Shown: positions 12,601-22,283, counted from the first letter of the stretch. The stretch is 55,603 bases of DNA from Cylindrodendrum hubeiense (GCA_014621425.1 JAANBB010000270.1:1-55603); one strand, 5' to 3'. Made by a program: numbers and translations. Notes: a model not told the origin generated them from the sequence alone.

Positions 12601-13240
12601 AGCATTAGAGATAAGAAAACAGGTCCTTGGGGACGAACATCCAGATACACTGACCAGTGTGAATAACCTAGCATCAATATACTGGAGCAAAGGCCGGTGG
12701 GATGAGACAGCAGAACTATGGATACAAGTATTAGAGATAAGAAAGCGGGTCCTCGGGGACGAACACCCAGATACACTGATCAGTATGAGTAATCTAGTAT
12801 TATCATACCGGAGCCAAGGCCAGTTAGACAAGGCTGCAGAACTAGGGACACAAGTATTAGAGATAAGAAAGCGGGTCCTCGGGGACGAACATCCAAATAC
12901 ACTGACCAGTATGAATATCCTAGTATTAACATACTGGAGCCAAGGCCAGTTAGACAAGGCTGCAGAACTAGGGACTCGAGGGTTAAAGATACAAATGAGG
13001 GTCCTCGGAGAGGAACATCCAGATACGCTTGTCGGTATGGTCGCCCTAGCATACACTTGGAAAGGCCAGGACCGTTCTGGAGATGCGATAGATTTATTGC
13101 AGAAATATCTTTCTCATCTGCGCCGCCTCTACCCAGATCACCCAGGTACAGGGGAATATTCAAGGGACCTAGCCAACTGGGAATATGAGGAGCTACTTAA
13201 TAGGGAACAGCAAGGAATTCATATTGTCAGGACTTCCTAA
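9631..13240 (+). pseudogene. NLR-type alpha/beta-hydrolase - NB-ARC - TPR protein gene, interrupted by an in-frame TGA
   Basis: Six exons are inferred: 9631-10145, 10191-10491, 10560-10844, 10900-11143, 11191-11335 and 11386-13240. They total 1115 codons including the final stop. Order of parts: basic N-terminus (about 1-170); alpha/beta-hydrolase fold of the DUF676/PGAP1 type with GLGGHAFGSF and the nucleophile elbow AHSLGG (exons 2-3); linker ending FLVPYNQNQDFVQR; P-loop GLGGVGKSQIALAF across intron 5; Walker B-like WMMIIDNADD; SILMTTRDK; YLPLALAQAVAF; and C-terminal TPRs. Fungal NLRs of this plan are linked to non-self recognition and incompatibility. Codon 520 (11453-11455) is TGA where relatives have Trp (expected VFWVHASNP), so normal translation stops after the P-loop. 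Everything downstream remains open and well conserved, so the lesion is either recent or an assembly error. Codons are less GC-biased than in the housekeeping genes. Confidence 0.8.
12590..13090 (+). repeat. Four tandem 126-bp TPR-coding units
   Basis: Units begin at 12590, 12716, 12842 and 12968, each coding one 42-residue TPR of the kinesin-light-chain-like type, with EIRKRVLGDEHPDTL as the common core. Units 2 and 3 differ at only about ten bases by eye. Unit 1 is somewhat more diverged and unit 4 clearly so. They form the C-terminal array of the interrupted NLR gene. Confidence 0.92.
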
Positions 13241-14050
13241 GTATTACTTACTCCAATTGACAGAGTTGTGGTGCTTGATATTGAGAACATCTTGGTGAAG
13301 CGAACAGCTGAGTACCTATGCAATCCGAATTGAGTTGTTTCCTTGGAGAGGGATGGAGGGGCAGTATCTAGTGGGCGGTTGACATGCAGGCGGCACAGGC
13401 GACCATCAACCTCGCGACGGCAACTGGAGGCTTGACGCGAATTAGAGGTCTCGGCATACTAACCATTCTCAACGTGAAGGGGATATTGCCTTCAAGCTCA
13501 GCTGCTGTAGATGATTTCCGCATTCAGAAGTATTACATTCCATAGCCTCGAGCTAACCGAACCCCCATCTCAAAGCTTGGAAACGGCTAGATCCCCATAT
13601 TACTTGTGCCACATACCCCACAAGAAATCCGGACAAGACGTTCCGAGAAGGTTTCGATGACTCCCGCTTGAGGTTCGTTCTAGGCCCAGCCAGGCTCAGA
13701 TTCGCCGTCTTGGTGTGTGCAAGACTGAACTCTTTTCACAAGAGTCGACGGATTCAGTGGGGATATGGGCGATGTTTCCCTTAGTAAGTACAACAGTTCA
13801 TAAATCTAAGACACCAAGCCTGCCCTTGCATCATCAGCTTATCTGTGGAGGGTACAGTATTTGTGTTTATCCGCCAACTTTATCTGTCTCACAAACTCTC
13901 TCGGCCCCGCCGTCCTCCCTTAAGCTGGAGTATAAACATCCCCAGGCTTGGCGCATCCGGTTTCCTGGAAATCTTTTTGTATCGAACTCCTCCAACGACA
14001 TAATTTTGTTTTGTTTCCACGATACTCTAGAGTACCGGCCGTTGAGCGAC
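13241..14050. other. Intergenic region, 0.8 kb
   Basis: Spacer between the NLR gene and the rhodopsin-domain gene. It holds one short ATG-to-stop frame (13384-13545, plus strand, 53 codons) with no recognised relatives. The 150 bases before 14051 are C/T-rich and look like a promoter or leader. I would not call a gene here. Confidence 0.4.
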
Positions 14051-15265
14051 ATGGCGATTACTACCACACAATGCCTTGTAAGTGGAATGACCAGACCCTC
14101 GGGTAATTTTTATGTTTAATTTCAGACCACTGACCTCCTAAATGCCTAACGTAGGTGGCGGAGTGGACCTTATTTGGAATTGCTTCCATTTTTGCCAGTG
14201 CTAGAATTGCAGTGCGCGTATGGAAAAGGAACTGGACCTTTTGGGTGTCCGATGTCTTCCTGGTGCTGTCTTTATTACCATTCCTTTCTCTTGTCATCGG
14301 AGATACATACACCTTCTCGTCCGGCCAAGGACTCTTTGACAATCCTCCCAATACGGGTTGGGCAAAAGTAAGTCTGACCGTATTGTCTGTCTCTCTGGTA
14401 TTCAAGTACGGGTCTAATATACTAGACAGTGGAAATACGCTGCCTCATTTCTCTACGATGCAAGCTTCTATATTCCAAGATTCAGTCTCCTTGCATTTTA
14501 TAACGAGCTATTCCCGAAAGCTGAAAGAAGACTGCGAGCATGTCTATATATTGTGACAATCTATACTGTCTGTGCGTTTTTGCAAGCAATGTTTTTGGAT
14601 GTATTCTGGTGTGGTCTTGATGTGCGCGAGAACTGGTCAGTTGTGTTTACAGTTATTTCCTTCTCCGTATTGAGGACTAACGGGGTGTTTTTTACAAGGT
14701 CGATCCATTACACTGCATGTTCGTTGTGGAAGGACCCCACCACAATATATATCAACTGGCCTGTAGGCATGCTCGCTGAGTTACTGGGTAAGTAGTGTGC
14801 AATTGGGTCCTGATAAATCTAATCAGATTTCCCATTTAGTCTTCATCTTACCGTTCGGGATTATTACGACATTAAGATCCTTACAACCTAGAGAGAAAAC
14901 CGCCCTAATGGGCATCTTCTTTCTCGGCGCCTCAACTGTCATTATCAGCATTACTCGGTTCATCCTGCTCGTCCAAGGTTACTTAAAATACACTACCTGT
15001 AGGTAGCCAATACCCATATATGTCCACCCACTAATCAGTTCCAGATATTACTGCCTTGACGGAAATGGCAACCCAAATCATCATCACGTCAGCACCAGCA
15101 CTTCGCCCCTTTCTTAGTTTAGGTTGGCGCAGAATTTCCATCAAGGTGACGGCTTCGCGAAAGCCGACTGGGGACTCACAAAAGCCGCCTGGGAATTCAC
15201 ACAAGCCGCCTGGGGATTCACAAAAGCCACTTCAGGACCCACAAGAGCATTCGTCGCCTGTATGA
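14051..15265 (+). CDS. Fungal rhodopsin-domain integral membrane protein (seven-helix, SAT/PTH11-like superfamily)
   Basis: Six exons are inferred: 14051-14077, 14155-14367, 14430-14635, 14699-14787, 14840-14998 and 15045-15265. All have GT-AG borders and compatible phases, and several introns carry CTAAC/CTAAT branch sites. The model joins VAEWTLFGIASIF, WKYAASFLYDASFYIPRFSL, LLAFYNELFP, DVRENW, IYINWPVGMLAELL, VFILPFGIITTLRSL and TEMATQIIITSAPALRPFL. These fit the conserved helix pattern of the fungal rhodopsin-domain family, including the ENWS...CS...INW loop. Six to seven hydrophobic helices are visible. The C-terminal tail is cytosolic-looking and carries four heptapeptide repeats. Members serve as surface receptors or occur in secondary-metabolite clusters, but no cluster genes lie nearby, so the ligand and role are unknown. 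Codon use resembles the NLR gene rather than the housekeeping block. Confidence 0.8.
15160..15243 (+). repeat. Four in-frame 21-bp repeats in the rhodopsin-domain gene
   Basis: Units at 15160, 15181, 15202 and 15223 encode the heptads KPTGDSQ, KPPGNSH, KPPGDSQ and KPLQDPQ. The middle two are nearly identical in DNA. They extend the hydrophilic C-terminal tail after the last membrane helix. Confidence 0.9.
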
Positions 15266-15787
15266 AATGCGGTGTCTTTAACAACCCTTGTAGCAACATG
15301 CGAAGAATCCAAGACGAGGATGGCGATAAGGGATGCGTTCGTTCGACCACCAGGGTATTAGGCGTCCAGATTGTGATTTTAAGGCATTGATCTCCCCAGA
15401 AGTTCAGAAGATTTGAAGTGTTGATTCATACACTGGTGATAAACGCCGGCGGGTCTCTCATGACTCAAGTTGACAGATTGGTTGTGAGATTTGCTCTGCT
15501 AATGAAGCGAAGTAGCGCCTCTAAGAAATGCCGCGGGGGTGTCAGATCTTTGGTGTTGCGCTGTATTGAAATATCATTAATTACAATCATAATAGCGATT
15601 ACCGGGCATCAAGTGGATATCTCATTACTATAAAATATACCCCACACAAGTATCTGAGACACATTTATCTCATCCGCCGGGTTCAAGTGATTATGTAGTT
15701 AATTTACCCATACAACGCCTTAGCCCATGATACCTAACTTCTAGTCTACAACGAGGGAGAGCCCCAAGGATCGCATCGGACTTCCTT
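15266..15787. other. Intergenic region, 0.5 kb, between convergent genes
   Basis: Shared 3' flank of the rhodopsin-domain gene and the minus-strand NAD(P)-binding gene. It is rather AT-rich with no coding or repeat signal that I can support. Confidence 0.4.
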
Positions 15788-16474
15788 TCAGTTAGTGATG
15801 ACAGGTGCCTTTCCGTTCCATTCATCCTTCTCCGCCGCACCAACCAACCAAGCCGCCAGGCTCTCCCGAGTGATCTTCGGCATCCACGACGTACCATTGC
15901 CGGCATCTGGCCACACGCGTACATCCTGGGCCGGACCATCCACAAGCATAGGTGGCCTAGCGAGCACAAATGGGAGGCCGCTCTCTCGCACGATAGCATC
16001 CATGCGCGCGTGGTCCTCGAGACCGATCCGCATGGCGGGACTGTGAGAGAATACGAAACGCACGGGGAATGCCATGGATTTCCACGAGGGGCCAACGCCT
16101 TGAGATGAGTTGATGACAAGCTTAGGTGGGTTGGCAAAGCCGACGGTCTTGATAGCGCTGATGAGAGCTTTGATGCTAGTTTCGAATAGGTCGTGTTGGG
16201 AGCCTGGGGCGGGTGGGGAGAAGGGCGATGATCCAGCACGGCGATGGCCAAGTGCAACGATTATGGAAGATGGCGGGCAGGGCGAACGCAAGGCGGTTTC
16301 GAGGTCGGACTGGGAGGTAGGCGAGCCGGCGACGACAGTAAGGTTGGCGTCTTTGGGGAGGGAAGAAGATGACGGATCCCTGACGAGGGCAGTGACAGTG
16401 TGGGAGTTGGCAAGAGCTGATTTCACAATCAGTTGGCCATTCTGACCGGTGGCGCCGAGGAGTAGAATATGCAT
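15788..16474 (-). CDS. NAD(P)-binding Rossmann-fold protein (atypical SDR/NmrA-like)
   Basis: Single exon, 228 residues, ATG at 16474. The N-terminus MHILLLGATGQNGQLIVKSA carries the GxxGxxG dinucleotide-binding motif of atypical short-chain dehydrogenases. TALVRDPSS follows as the usual strand-2 phosphate-binding segment, and GLPFVLARPPMLVDGP matches the conserved RPxxL region. There is no Tyr-x3-Lys pair, which is normal for NmrA/anthrone-oxygenase-like relatives that act as redox sensors, isomerases or reductases. The substrate cannot be told. There is no signal peptide or membrane segment, so it is probably cytosolic. Its promoter lies in the 1.05-kb gap shared with the divergent SCP-x thiolase. 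Confidence 0.85.
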   Translation of the reverse strand: MHILLLGATGQNGQLIVKSALANSHTVTALVRDPSSSSLPKDANLTVVAGSPTSQSDLETALRSPCPPSSIIVALGHRRAGSSPFSPPAPGSQHDLFETSIKALISAIKTVGFANPPKLVINSSQGVGPSWKSMAFPVRFVFSHSPAMRIGLEDHARMDAIVRESGLPFVLARPPMLVDGPAQDVRVWPDAGNGTSWMPKITRESLAAWLVGAAEKDEWNGKAPVITN

Positions 16475-17527
16475 TTTGAAGTGGGCTGGCGGAAGGATTG
16501 GTGGTTTGGTGAGTTGCTTGTCTGTCGTGATTTTGCAGTGATTGCAGGTGGAAAGATGCTGGAGATAAAAGAATCCTTGTATGGAGCTCAGTAGACTTGG
16601 GAATGATGAGGAGATTCTAGAAAAGGAGCCCCAAGAAGGAGGCCCTTTATATTCGTTGTCGCCATCACGGAGTCGGGGGTTCTATTCATCAACTTTGGTC
16701 AATCGGCCGATAGATGGGACGGAGCCGGGCCACTCGGCCGGTCGGGGCATCCACAGTCGGGGTAACTGGTGGCCGCTGACACAAACAGCTTAGAAATTGG
16801 GCATGGGGCTCGGTCTTTTGCTTTAGAATCGGGGCCCAGCCACGGTCTGTTTGAGAGTCGGAGCCGAAGTGGATTTCGGTCTTTTGCATATTATCTGTTC
16901 TCTATATTAATGGAAGTAAAAGCCATGCGCAGTGATGTGAGACAGGCAGACGTGCTCAACAGAGATGTTCTACGGGCCAACGAATAGTCCGACAGAACCC
17001 CAACCAGGTAGCCGGTGAATACACACGACCGAATATAGTGTACTACCTCGGCAATATTTAGCCACGGGCCTTGCCAGGACACGCCCAAACAAGGCCTCGG
17101 TACGACGCCAGTTCCCCGCATCGCCACATTGAATATGCAACCCAAAGCTGGGGTAAAACAGTGGACGCCACACGGTCTATACCAAGCGGTAGGCCCTGGG
17201 GCAGAACGGCTGGAGAAGATCATCCCGAGGACCAACCAGTGGAGGCGAGGTCCGAATTGGTTACCCTTCTGGATGGCCTGCTGAGCCGCAGCCGTGGTAA
17301 TTATTTCTTGGTGCTTATATGCACCGTGGTTGATATACTGGACGTTTCCTCTCTCATCTGTAGGGTCTCTGGTTGGTTTCTAATCAGGCCATCTTATTTC
17401 TTCCTCATCTTCTGTCCCGACTTCGATGTGAACTGGTGAAAGCAAGCAAGTGCTTCCTATTATTGAACCCCATCCCGATATATATCACCGCCATCCTCCC
17501 ATATCCCAAAACACATCATCCGCAATC
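16475..17527. other. Divergent intergenic region, 1.05 kb
   Basis: Lies between the minus-strand NAD(P)-binding gene and the plus-strand thiolase and presumably holds both promoters. A cluster of CGGCC/CGGGG-type motifs (about 16700-16870) could be zinc-cluster factor sites, but that is only a guess. No open frame here looks coding. Confidence 0.4.
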
Positions 17528-18969
17528 ATGCCTGCCAAGCAAAAGTCCCCCGTCTACGTCCTCGGCGTTGGCATGACCAAGTTCATCAAGCCCCGCGGCA
17601 AGGTCGACTACACGGAACTCGGCTTCGAGGCCGGCGTCAAGGCCATGCTGGACGCCCAGATCAACTACGACGACGTCGACCAGGGCGTGGCCTGCTTCTG
17701 CTACGGCGACAGCACCTGCGGCCAGCGCGTCTTCTACCAGTTCGGCATGACGTCCATCCCCATCTACAATGTCAACAACAACTGCTCCACCGGCAGCACC
17801 GGCCTGGCCATGGGCCGCAGCTTCATCGCCCACGGCGCTGCCGACTGCGTCATGGTCGTCGGCTTCGAGAAGATGATGCCTGGTAGCTTGCAGACCTTCT
17901 TCAACGACCGAGAGAACCCCACCGGAACCACGGTCAAGATGATGGCCGAAACCAGGGGCGTAACGAAGGCTCCCAGTGCGGCTCAGATGTTTGGCAACGC
18001 CGGCCGCGAATACATCGAGAAGTAAGTACCAAGCCCTAGTTATTCACTCTGGCCATATATACATCAATACTTACAATAACTCGTAGGTACGGCGCCAAGG
18101 CCGAGGACTTTGCTGAGATTGCCCGAATCAACCACGCCCACTCCCCCAATAACCCCTACTCGCAGTTCCAGCAGGTCTACACGCAGCAGCAGATCTCTGA
18201 TGCGCCCATGATCTTCGAGCCCTTGACGAAGCTGCAGTGCTGCCCGACCTCGGATGGCGGTGCCGCAGCCATCCTGGTCTCCCAGGCCTTCCTCGACGCC
18301 CGCCCTCACCTCAAGGAGCAGGCCGTTGAGATCGCGGGCCAGTGCCTGGCGACGGACGCTCCCAGCCTCTTCTCCCGCAGCGCCATCGACCTGATGGGCT
18401 ACGAGATGACGCAGCGAGCCGTCAAGGTGGCCACCGAGGAGGCCGGCATCTCGCCGCGGGACGTGCAGGTGGTCGAGCTGCACGACTGCTTCAGCGCCAA
18501 CGAGATGGTAGCGCTGGACGCCCTCGGCCTCTGCGACAAGGGCAAGGCGCACGAGCTGGTGCGCGCGGGCGACATCACGTACGGCGGCAAGTACGTCGTC
18601 AACCCATCGGGCGGCCTCATCTCCAAGGGCCACCCGCTGGGCGCGACGGGCATCGCGCAGTGCGCCGAGCTGGTCTGGCACCTGCGCGGCTGGGCCAACA
18701 ACCGCGCCGTTCCCAACACGCGGTACTGCCTGCAGCACAACCTGGGCCTGGGCGGCGCCGTCGTCGTGACGGTGTACAAGCGTGCGGATGGCAAGACGGC
18801 GCAGGCGGTCAACTCGACCACCGTCGGCCAGCGCAACAAGCTGGGCTACAACCCGGCCGTCGAGGCCCGCGGCTTCACCAAGGAGCAGGTCGATGCGGTG
18901 CGGAGCAAGACGCAACGGAGCGACTGGGCGCTGCAGGATACGCAGACCAAGGTTGTGGCTAGGTTCTAG
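17528..18969 (+). CDS. SCP-x type peroxisomal thiolase (3-ketoacyl-CoA thiolase, sterol carrier protein X-like)
   Basis: Two exons (17528-18021; 18087-18969; 65-nt intron GTAAGT...TAG) encode 458 residues. Landmarks of the SCP-x thiolase branch are NNNCSTGSTGLAMGRS, with nucleophilic Cys at about residue 86, then VVELHDCFSANEM and GGLISKGHPLGATGIAQ with the catalytic His. The family cleaves 3-ketoacyl-CoA, including branched substrates, in peroxisomes. No fused SCP2 lipid-transfer domain is present; the protein ends after the thiolase fold plus a short tail. The C-terminal tripeptide is ARF, a non-standard PTS1-like end (yeast catalase A uses SKF), so peroxisomal import is likely but not certain. 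Codons are strongly G/C-ending, suggesting good expression. Confidence 0.93.
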
Positions 18970-19250
18970 GTGAAGCTCATGATGGAAGCGTCAGAGGTTA
19001 AGGAAGAGAGGAGGATACACAAGCATGTCAAAAGGAACCATTATTTCCATCGTCATTCAGCTAGTTTCACAGCATTTGTAGTTCCACAATAGCCATTTGC
19101 TGTTCTTATAACTCTCCTGCATCGTCTCAATTCCTATGTGTTATCCCACTCCTCGGTATAATTGCTTCTGGCGCTTTACGCGTCGGTGCGCTCTAACGCG
19201 ATCTTGGAGGGGTTCTCACTTGAACCAAATTCACGCCGTTATCGCTTCTC
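18970..19250. promoter_or_regulatory. Short spacer: thiolase 3' flank and 2EXR gene promoter
   Basis: A 281-bp tandem spacer. It probably contains the thiolase 3' UTR and the promoter of the next gene. No motif here can be named with confidence. Confidence 0.3.
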
Positions 19251-20192
19251 ATGACAACCACATCCACGCATCTTTCTTTTCTTCCCCAGCCAAACCTAAA
19301 CCTCAGTACACTGTCTTGGCTTGCGAACGCTCCAATGGCGACATCATTCCCTCAATTTGATCGCCTGCCGCCAGAGATTCGCCGTCTCATCTGGGACTTT
19401 ACGCTGCCCCATGATGGTCCCGCGCTCTGTCTCTATCGCTGGCGATGGTACGCGCAGTTCGTTGACCCGTACGGCGAGATTAACGAGTTCGAAGGCGTCG
19501 ACCGTCGCGCGTTTATCGAGGTGCCGATGCCCATCGCGCTCTTCGTCTGTCGCGAGGCCCGCGAGGCCGCCAACGCGTGGATAGCTGCGCGCCATCTGAC
19601 TATGCGGTTCCGCGAGGAGACGCAGGGCGACATCCTAGTGCGCGAGTGGGATCGTGAGCGTGACCCCGTGTACGTGCCGCGGAACAAGTGGGAGGATTTC
19701 TGCAACTTCGATGAGTACTGGGACGACGGCGCCAGGGAGATGGGCGCTGCTATCAAGCATCTGGCCGTGCCGGCCTTCACGGGCTACTTTAGCATCGGGA
19801 CGCTTGCGGGCTTGCTCGACTGGATGCCCAACTTGCGCACCCTGTATATCGTATGGGCTGAGCTGCCCGCCATACGCAAGTCCTTGGCCGTGCGGCCGCC
19901 AGGGGGAATGGCGGGCGAACTGCACGACGCGGAGGTGCAGCCGCGGTGGGAGATGGTGAACGAGGTGAACGAGGTGACGAGCATGTGTGTTGTGGATCCA
20001 GACGATGGCGAGGTGTCCTGGGAAGAGGTCGACCTGGCCGATTTCATTGACGAGATTGAGCAGCACTGGGCCATCAGCGAGGTGCCGGAGCAGTTCGTGG
20101 CCGATAATGGTGAAGTAAATCTGAAGATGGTGCATGTAAGGATTAAGGAGGTGGGAGTTGCTCTCAGTAAGGCGACTGTTGACGAGCCATGA
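19251..20192 (+). CDS. 2EXR domain-containing protein
   Basis: Single exon, 313 residues from the ATG at 19251. A second in-frame ATG at 19335 lies seven residues before the domain and could be the real start. The sequence FPQFDRLPPEIRRLIWDFTLP is the hallmark of the 2EXR domain, an F-box-like family greatly expanded in filamentous ascomycetes. IALFVCREAREAANAW is its second conserved block. The rest is acidic, with no enzyme motif, signal peptide or membrane segment. The molecular role of 2EXR proteins is mostly unknown; a substrate-adaptor role would be guesswork. Confidence 0.88.
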   Translation: MTTTSTHLSFLPQPNLNLSTLSWLANAPMATSFPQFDRLPPEIRRLIWDFTLPHDGPALCLYRWRWYAQFVDPYGEINEFEGVDRRAFIEVPMPIALFVCREAREAANAWIAARHLTMRFREETQGDILVREWDRERDPVYVPRNKWEDFCNFDEYWDDGAREMGAAIKHLAVPAFTGYFSIGTLAGLLDWMPNLRTLYIVWAELPAIRKSLAVRPPGGMAGELHDAEVQPRWEMVNEVNEVTSMCVVDPDDGEVSWEEVDLADFIDEIEQHWAISEVPEQFVADNGEVNLKMVHVRIKEVGVALSKATVDEP

Positions 20193-20324
20193 CAATGTTT
20201 TACAAGAGCGTACTTATACAGTGGACTTAACTTTCTAGTAAACACGTCATACTTAATATCTGGGATAACATGTCCCTGATAGACATCACGATCCTGTCCA
20301 TCGGTCAGTGACAGCGCAGTAACG

Positions 20325-20985
20325 GTCCATGGGTATCGACGGGCTTTCTGGGTCTTCCAACTACCCATGGGTACCCAGAGAGAATAGGTAGGTAATTGGA
20401 GGACCCGGAGAACCCGTTGGTGTCAGTAGGCGCTCATGACGAGAGAGATGCCCGATGTGTGCCACCAGATGTCCATGGGTACTTGTGGGTGCCCGTGGGT
20501 AACCCGAATGACTCACGGGCACCCATCGGATATAAAGACCATGAGGTATGAATACGCATGGGTACCTACCCATAAGTAAACCCAGCTCAGACAACTAGAA
20601 CCCGCGGGTAACTGTGGGTCTTCATCGATGCGTCCGGGTATATTTGGGTTACTACTAGTAAGTCTAGAGTGCCTTGGGTACCCATGTATGAGACTAGATG
20701 CCCATGGGTACCCATGGACTCAGATGGGCAGTAATAGACAGGAGGGTGTCCATGGGTTCTCTTGTGTAACAACGGACGAAGATGGTGTTCAAGGGTAAAA
20801 CTAGACGCGTATGGGTGCCCACTGGTTCTTTGGATAACTATGAGTCCACCTGGACACACACGGCCTAGAATGGGCTCCCATGAGCTCAGTTGGACCCCAC
20901 GGGTTCGTATAAGCACCCACGGGTTCTCAGGTGACCGTGGACATATGTGATGGGTACCCATGGGTTTTTGAATCCCGTAAATAAA
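20325..20985. repeat. Degenerate CCATGGGTACCC-rich repeat field
   Basis: Over about 660 bp the words CCATGGGT, TGGGTACCCATGGG, CCCACGGGTTC and GTGGGTGCCC recur on both strands. Examples lie near 20327, 20362, 20472-20500, 20556, 20675-20715, 20751, 20813, 20900, 20919 and 20950-20965. Spacing is irregular, so this is not a clean tandem array. The core is nearly self-complementary. It looks like a decayed minisatellite or a dense cluster of one protein-binding element. Confidence 0.7.
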
Positions 20986-22006
20986 CCTCAATAGCCATGG
21001 TTCTCATGGATCCAAATAGGTACTAAGCGGCTGGAGATGGGCGTCGGTCTACGATGCATGGCAGCAGCATCATCCCACGCGAAGTTGCAGGTTATCTGTG
21101 AAACAATTATACACCTACCAATTCCGGAGGTAGAATACCGCCACTGTCTGGTGCTGGGCCGCATGTGTCTGTTCCAGCGGCGCTTCTCTCGTCGCTATTT
21201 TCGCCGGATTATCAGGCCACGGGCTAACAACCCCGAGAGTCATATCATGGTTCTTTTTTGCCTCATGCAACCACATGGTTCGCAGCAGTCAGGCCACCGA
21301 GAATTAAGTTTCTTATCCGCACTAATCCTGATTTCGATGCTGCATACACGCAAAAGTAGCACCGACCTTTCAGACGTTCAACGTCCCCCCCACCTGCAAC
21401 TATGCACGCTACGCCGTGATGCATGCTACACCGAATCGGCATCTGGACCCGAGACGATCGGCGTCGACCGCGAGTGACGGAATGTCACGCCATCCCGGCA
21501 TTTCGGGAAACATCCCTATGTACCGTACATGTGGAGATAAGATTAGGTTCTTAGATATTGAATTGAATGACGCAGGTATTGAGGTCGTTAATTACTACTA
21601 GTCATTGAATCGCGACTCAGATGTTGAATTGTCATACCTTCTTTTGTTTAGTACCAACGAGCTAGACCGGATGACGTGCGACACTTGATCAGTGGCTAAA
21701 CCACTACCATGATGATCTCTCCTCCTAGTTCTTCCATGATTCAACACAAAAATTCATCATGTTATTCTTTCAGACCCCAGAGTTTCCCTAATAATGGACA
21801 GGTGGCCTTCAAGGTCGATCCCGACCCATCGGTACAGGGTAGATGGATATCTTGGCGCCACTCCTGGCATTTCCGACCCTGGTTGAGGCTCTGTTCCCCC
21901 GACACGCAATCATAACCTCCAGTTGGCGGAAGAAAGGCTACCCGAGACGATGGGTAATCTAGGATATTACATTTGTAATTTGTTACAAAATTCTGAGGCG
22001 GCGCAA

Positions 22007-22283
22007 TGAGCAAGTTTTGCCCAGCTGAAACGCATCACGAGAGCACACTGGATTACGCTCACACTTGGCGGTGGCTGGTGGCTGGCGGCTGAGTTTGTGC
22101 TAAGATTAGACACTTCCCTTACCTGCACGGTATCACTGCCAACAAACAAACACATTCAATGCAAATCAATTCGCCCAATCCTATAACCAGTGTCGTCTCA
22201 TAGCCCTTATTTCCCGGAAAAACATGAAATTCTGAATCACAAACGTGCTCGTTTCAGAGTAACCAACCCCTTTGAGCAAGTTT
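22007..22283. promoter_or_regulatory. Paired TGAGCAAGTTT elements upstream of ATX1
   Basis: The same 11-mer occurs at 22007-22017 and 22273-22283, upstream of the copper chaperone start at 22658. Its reverse complement contains TTGCTCA, close to the TTTGC(T/G)C(A/G) copper-responsive element bound by Mac1/GRISEA/Cuf1 regulators, though the flanking base does not match fully. A regulatory role is inference. Confidence 0.3.

Noticed and set aside
12516..13163. Minus-strand repeat-bearing frames opposite the TPR array
   Set aside because: Their repeats mirror the 126-bp TPR units on the coding strand.
11386..13240. Repeat-induced point mutation (RIP) as the cause of the NLR stop
   Set aside because: The change would be TGG to TGA, a C-to-T in CpC context on the minus strand rather than the CpA typical of RIP, and the rest of the gene shows no swarm of similar stops or AT shift of that kind.
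18064..18915. 283-codon minus-strand frame opposite the thiolase
   Set aside because: Antisense frame kept open by G/C-ending codons of the real gene; the Val/Leu/Arg-rich product has no domain.
14051..20192. Secondary-metabolite cluster around the rhodopsin-domain gene, NAD(P)-binding protein and thiolase
   Set aside because: No polyketide synthase, peptide synthetase, terpene synthase, P450 or transporter is present.
20361..20991. Minus-strand frames with GTHGHLV-type peptide repeats
   Set aside because: The peptide repeats follow from the DNA repeat field. Two different frames are needed to span it, and no gene structure is evident.
21037..21477. 146-codon plus-strand ATG frame
   Set aside because: No domain, odd composition, no flanking exon signals and no codon bias resembling neighbours.
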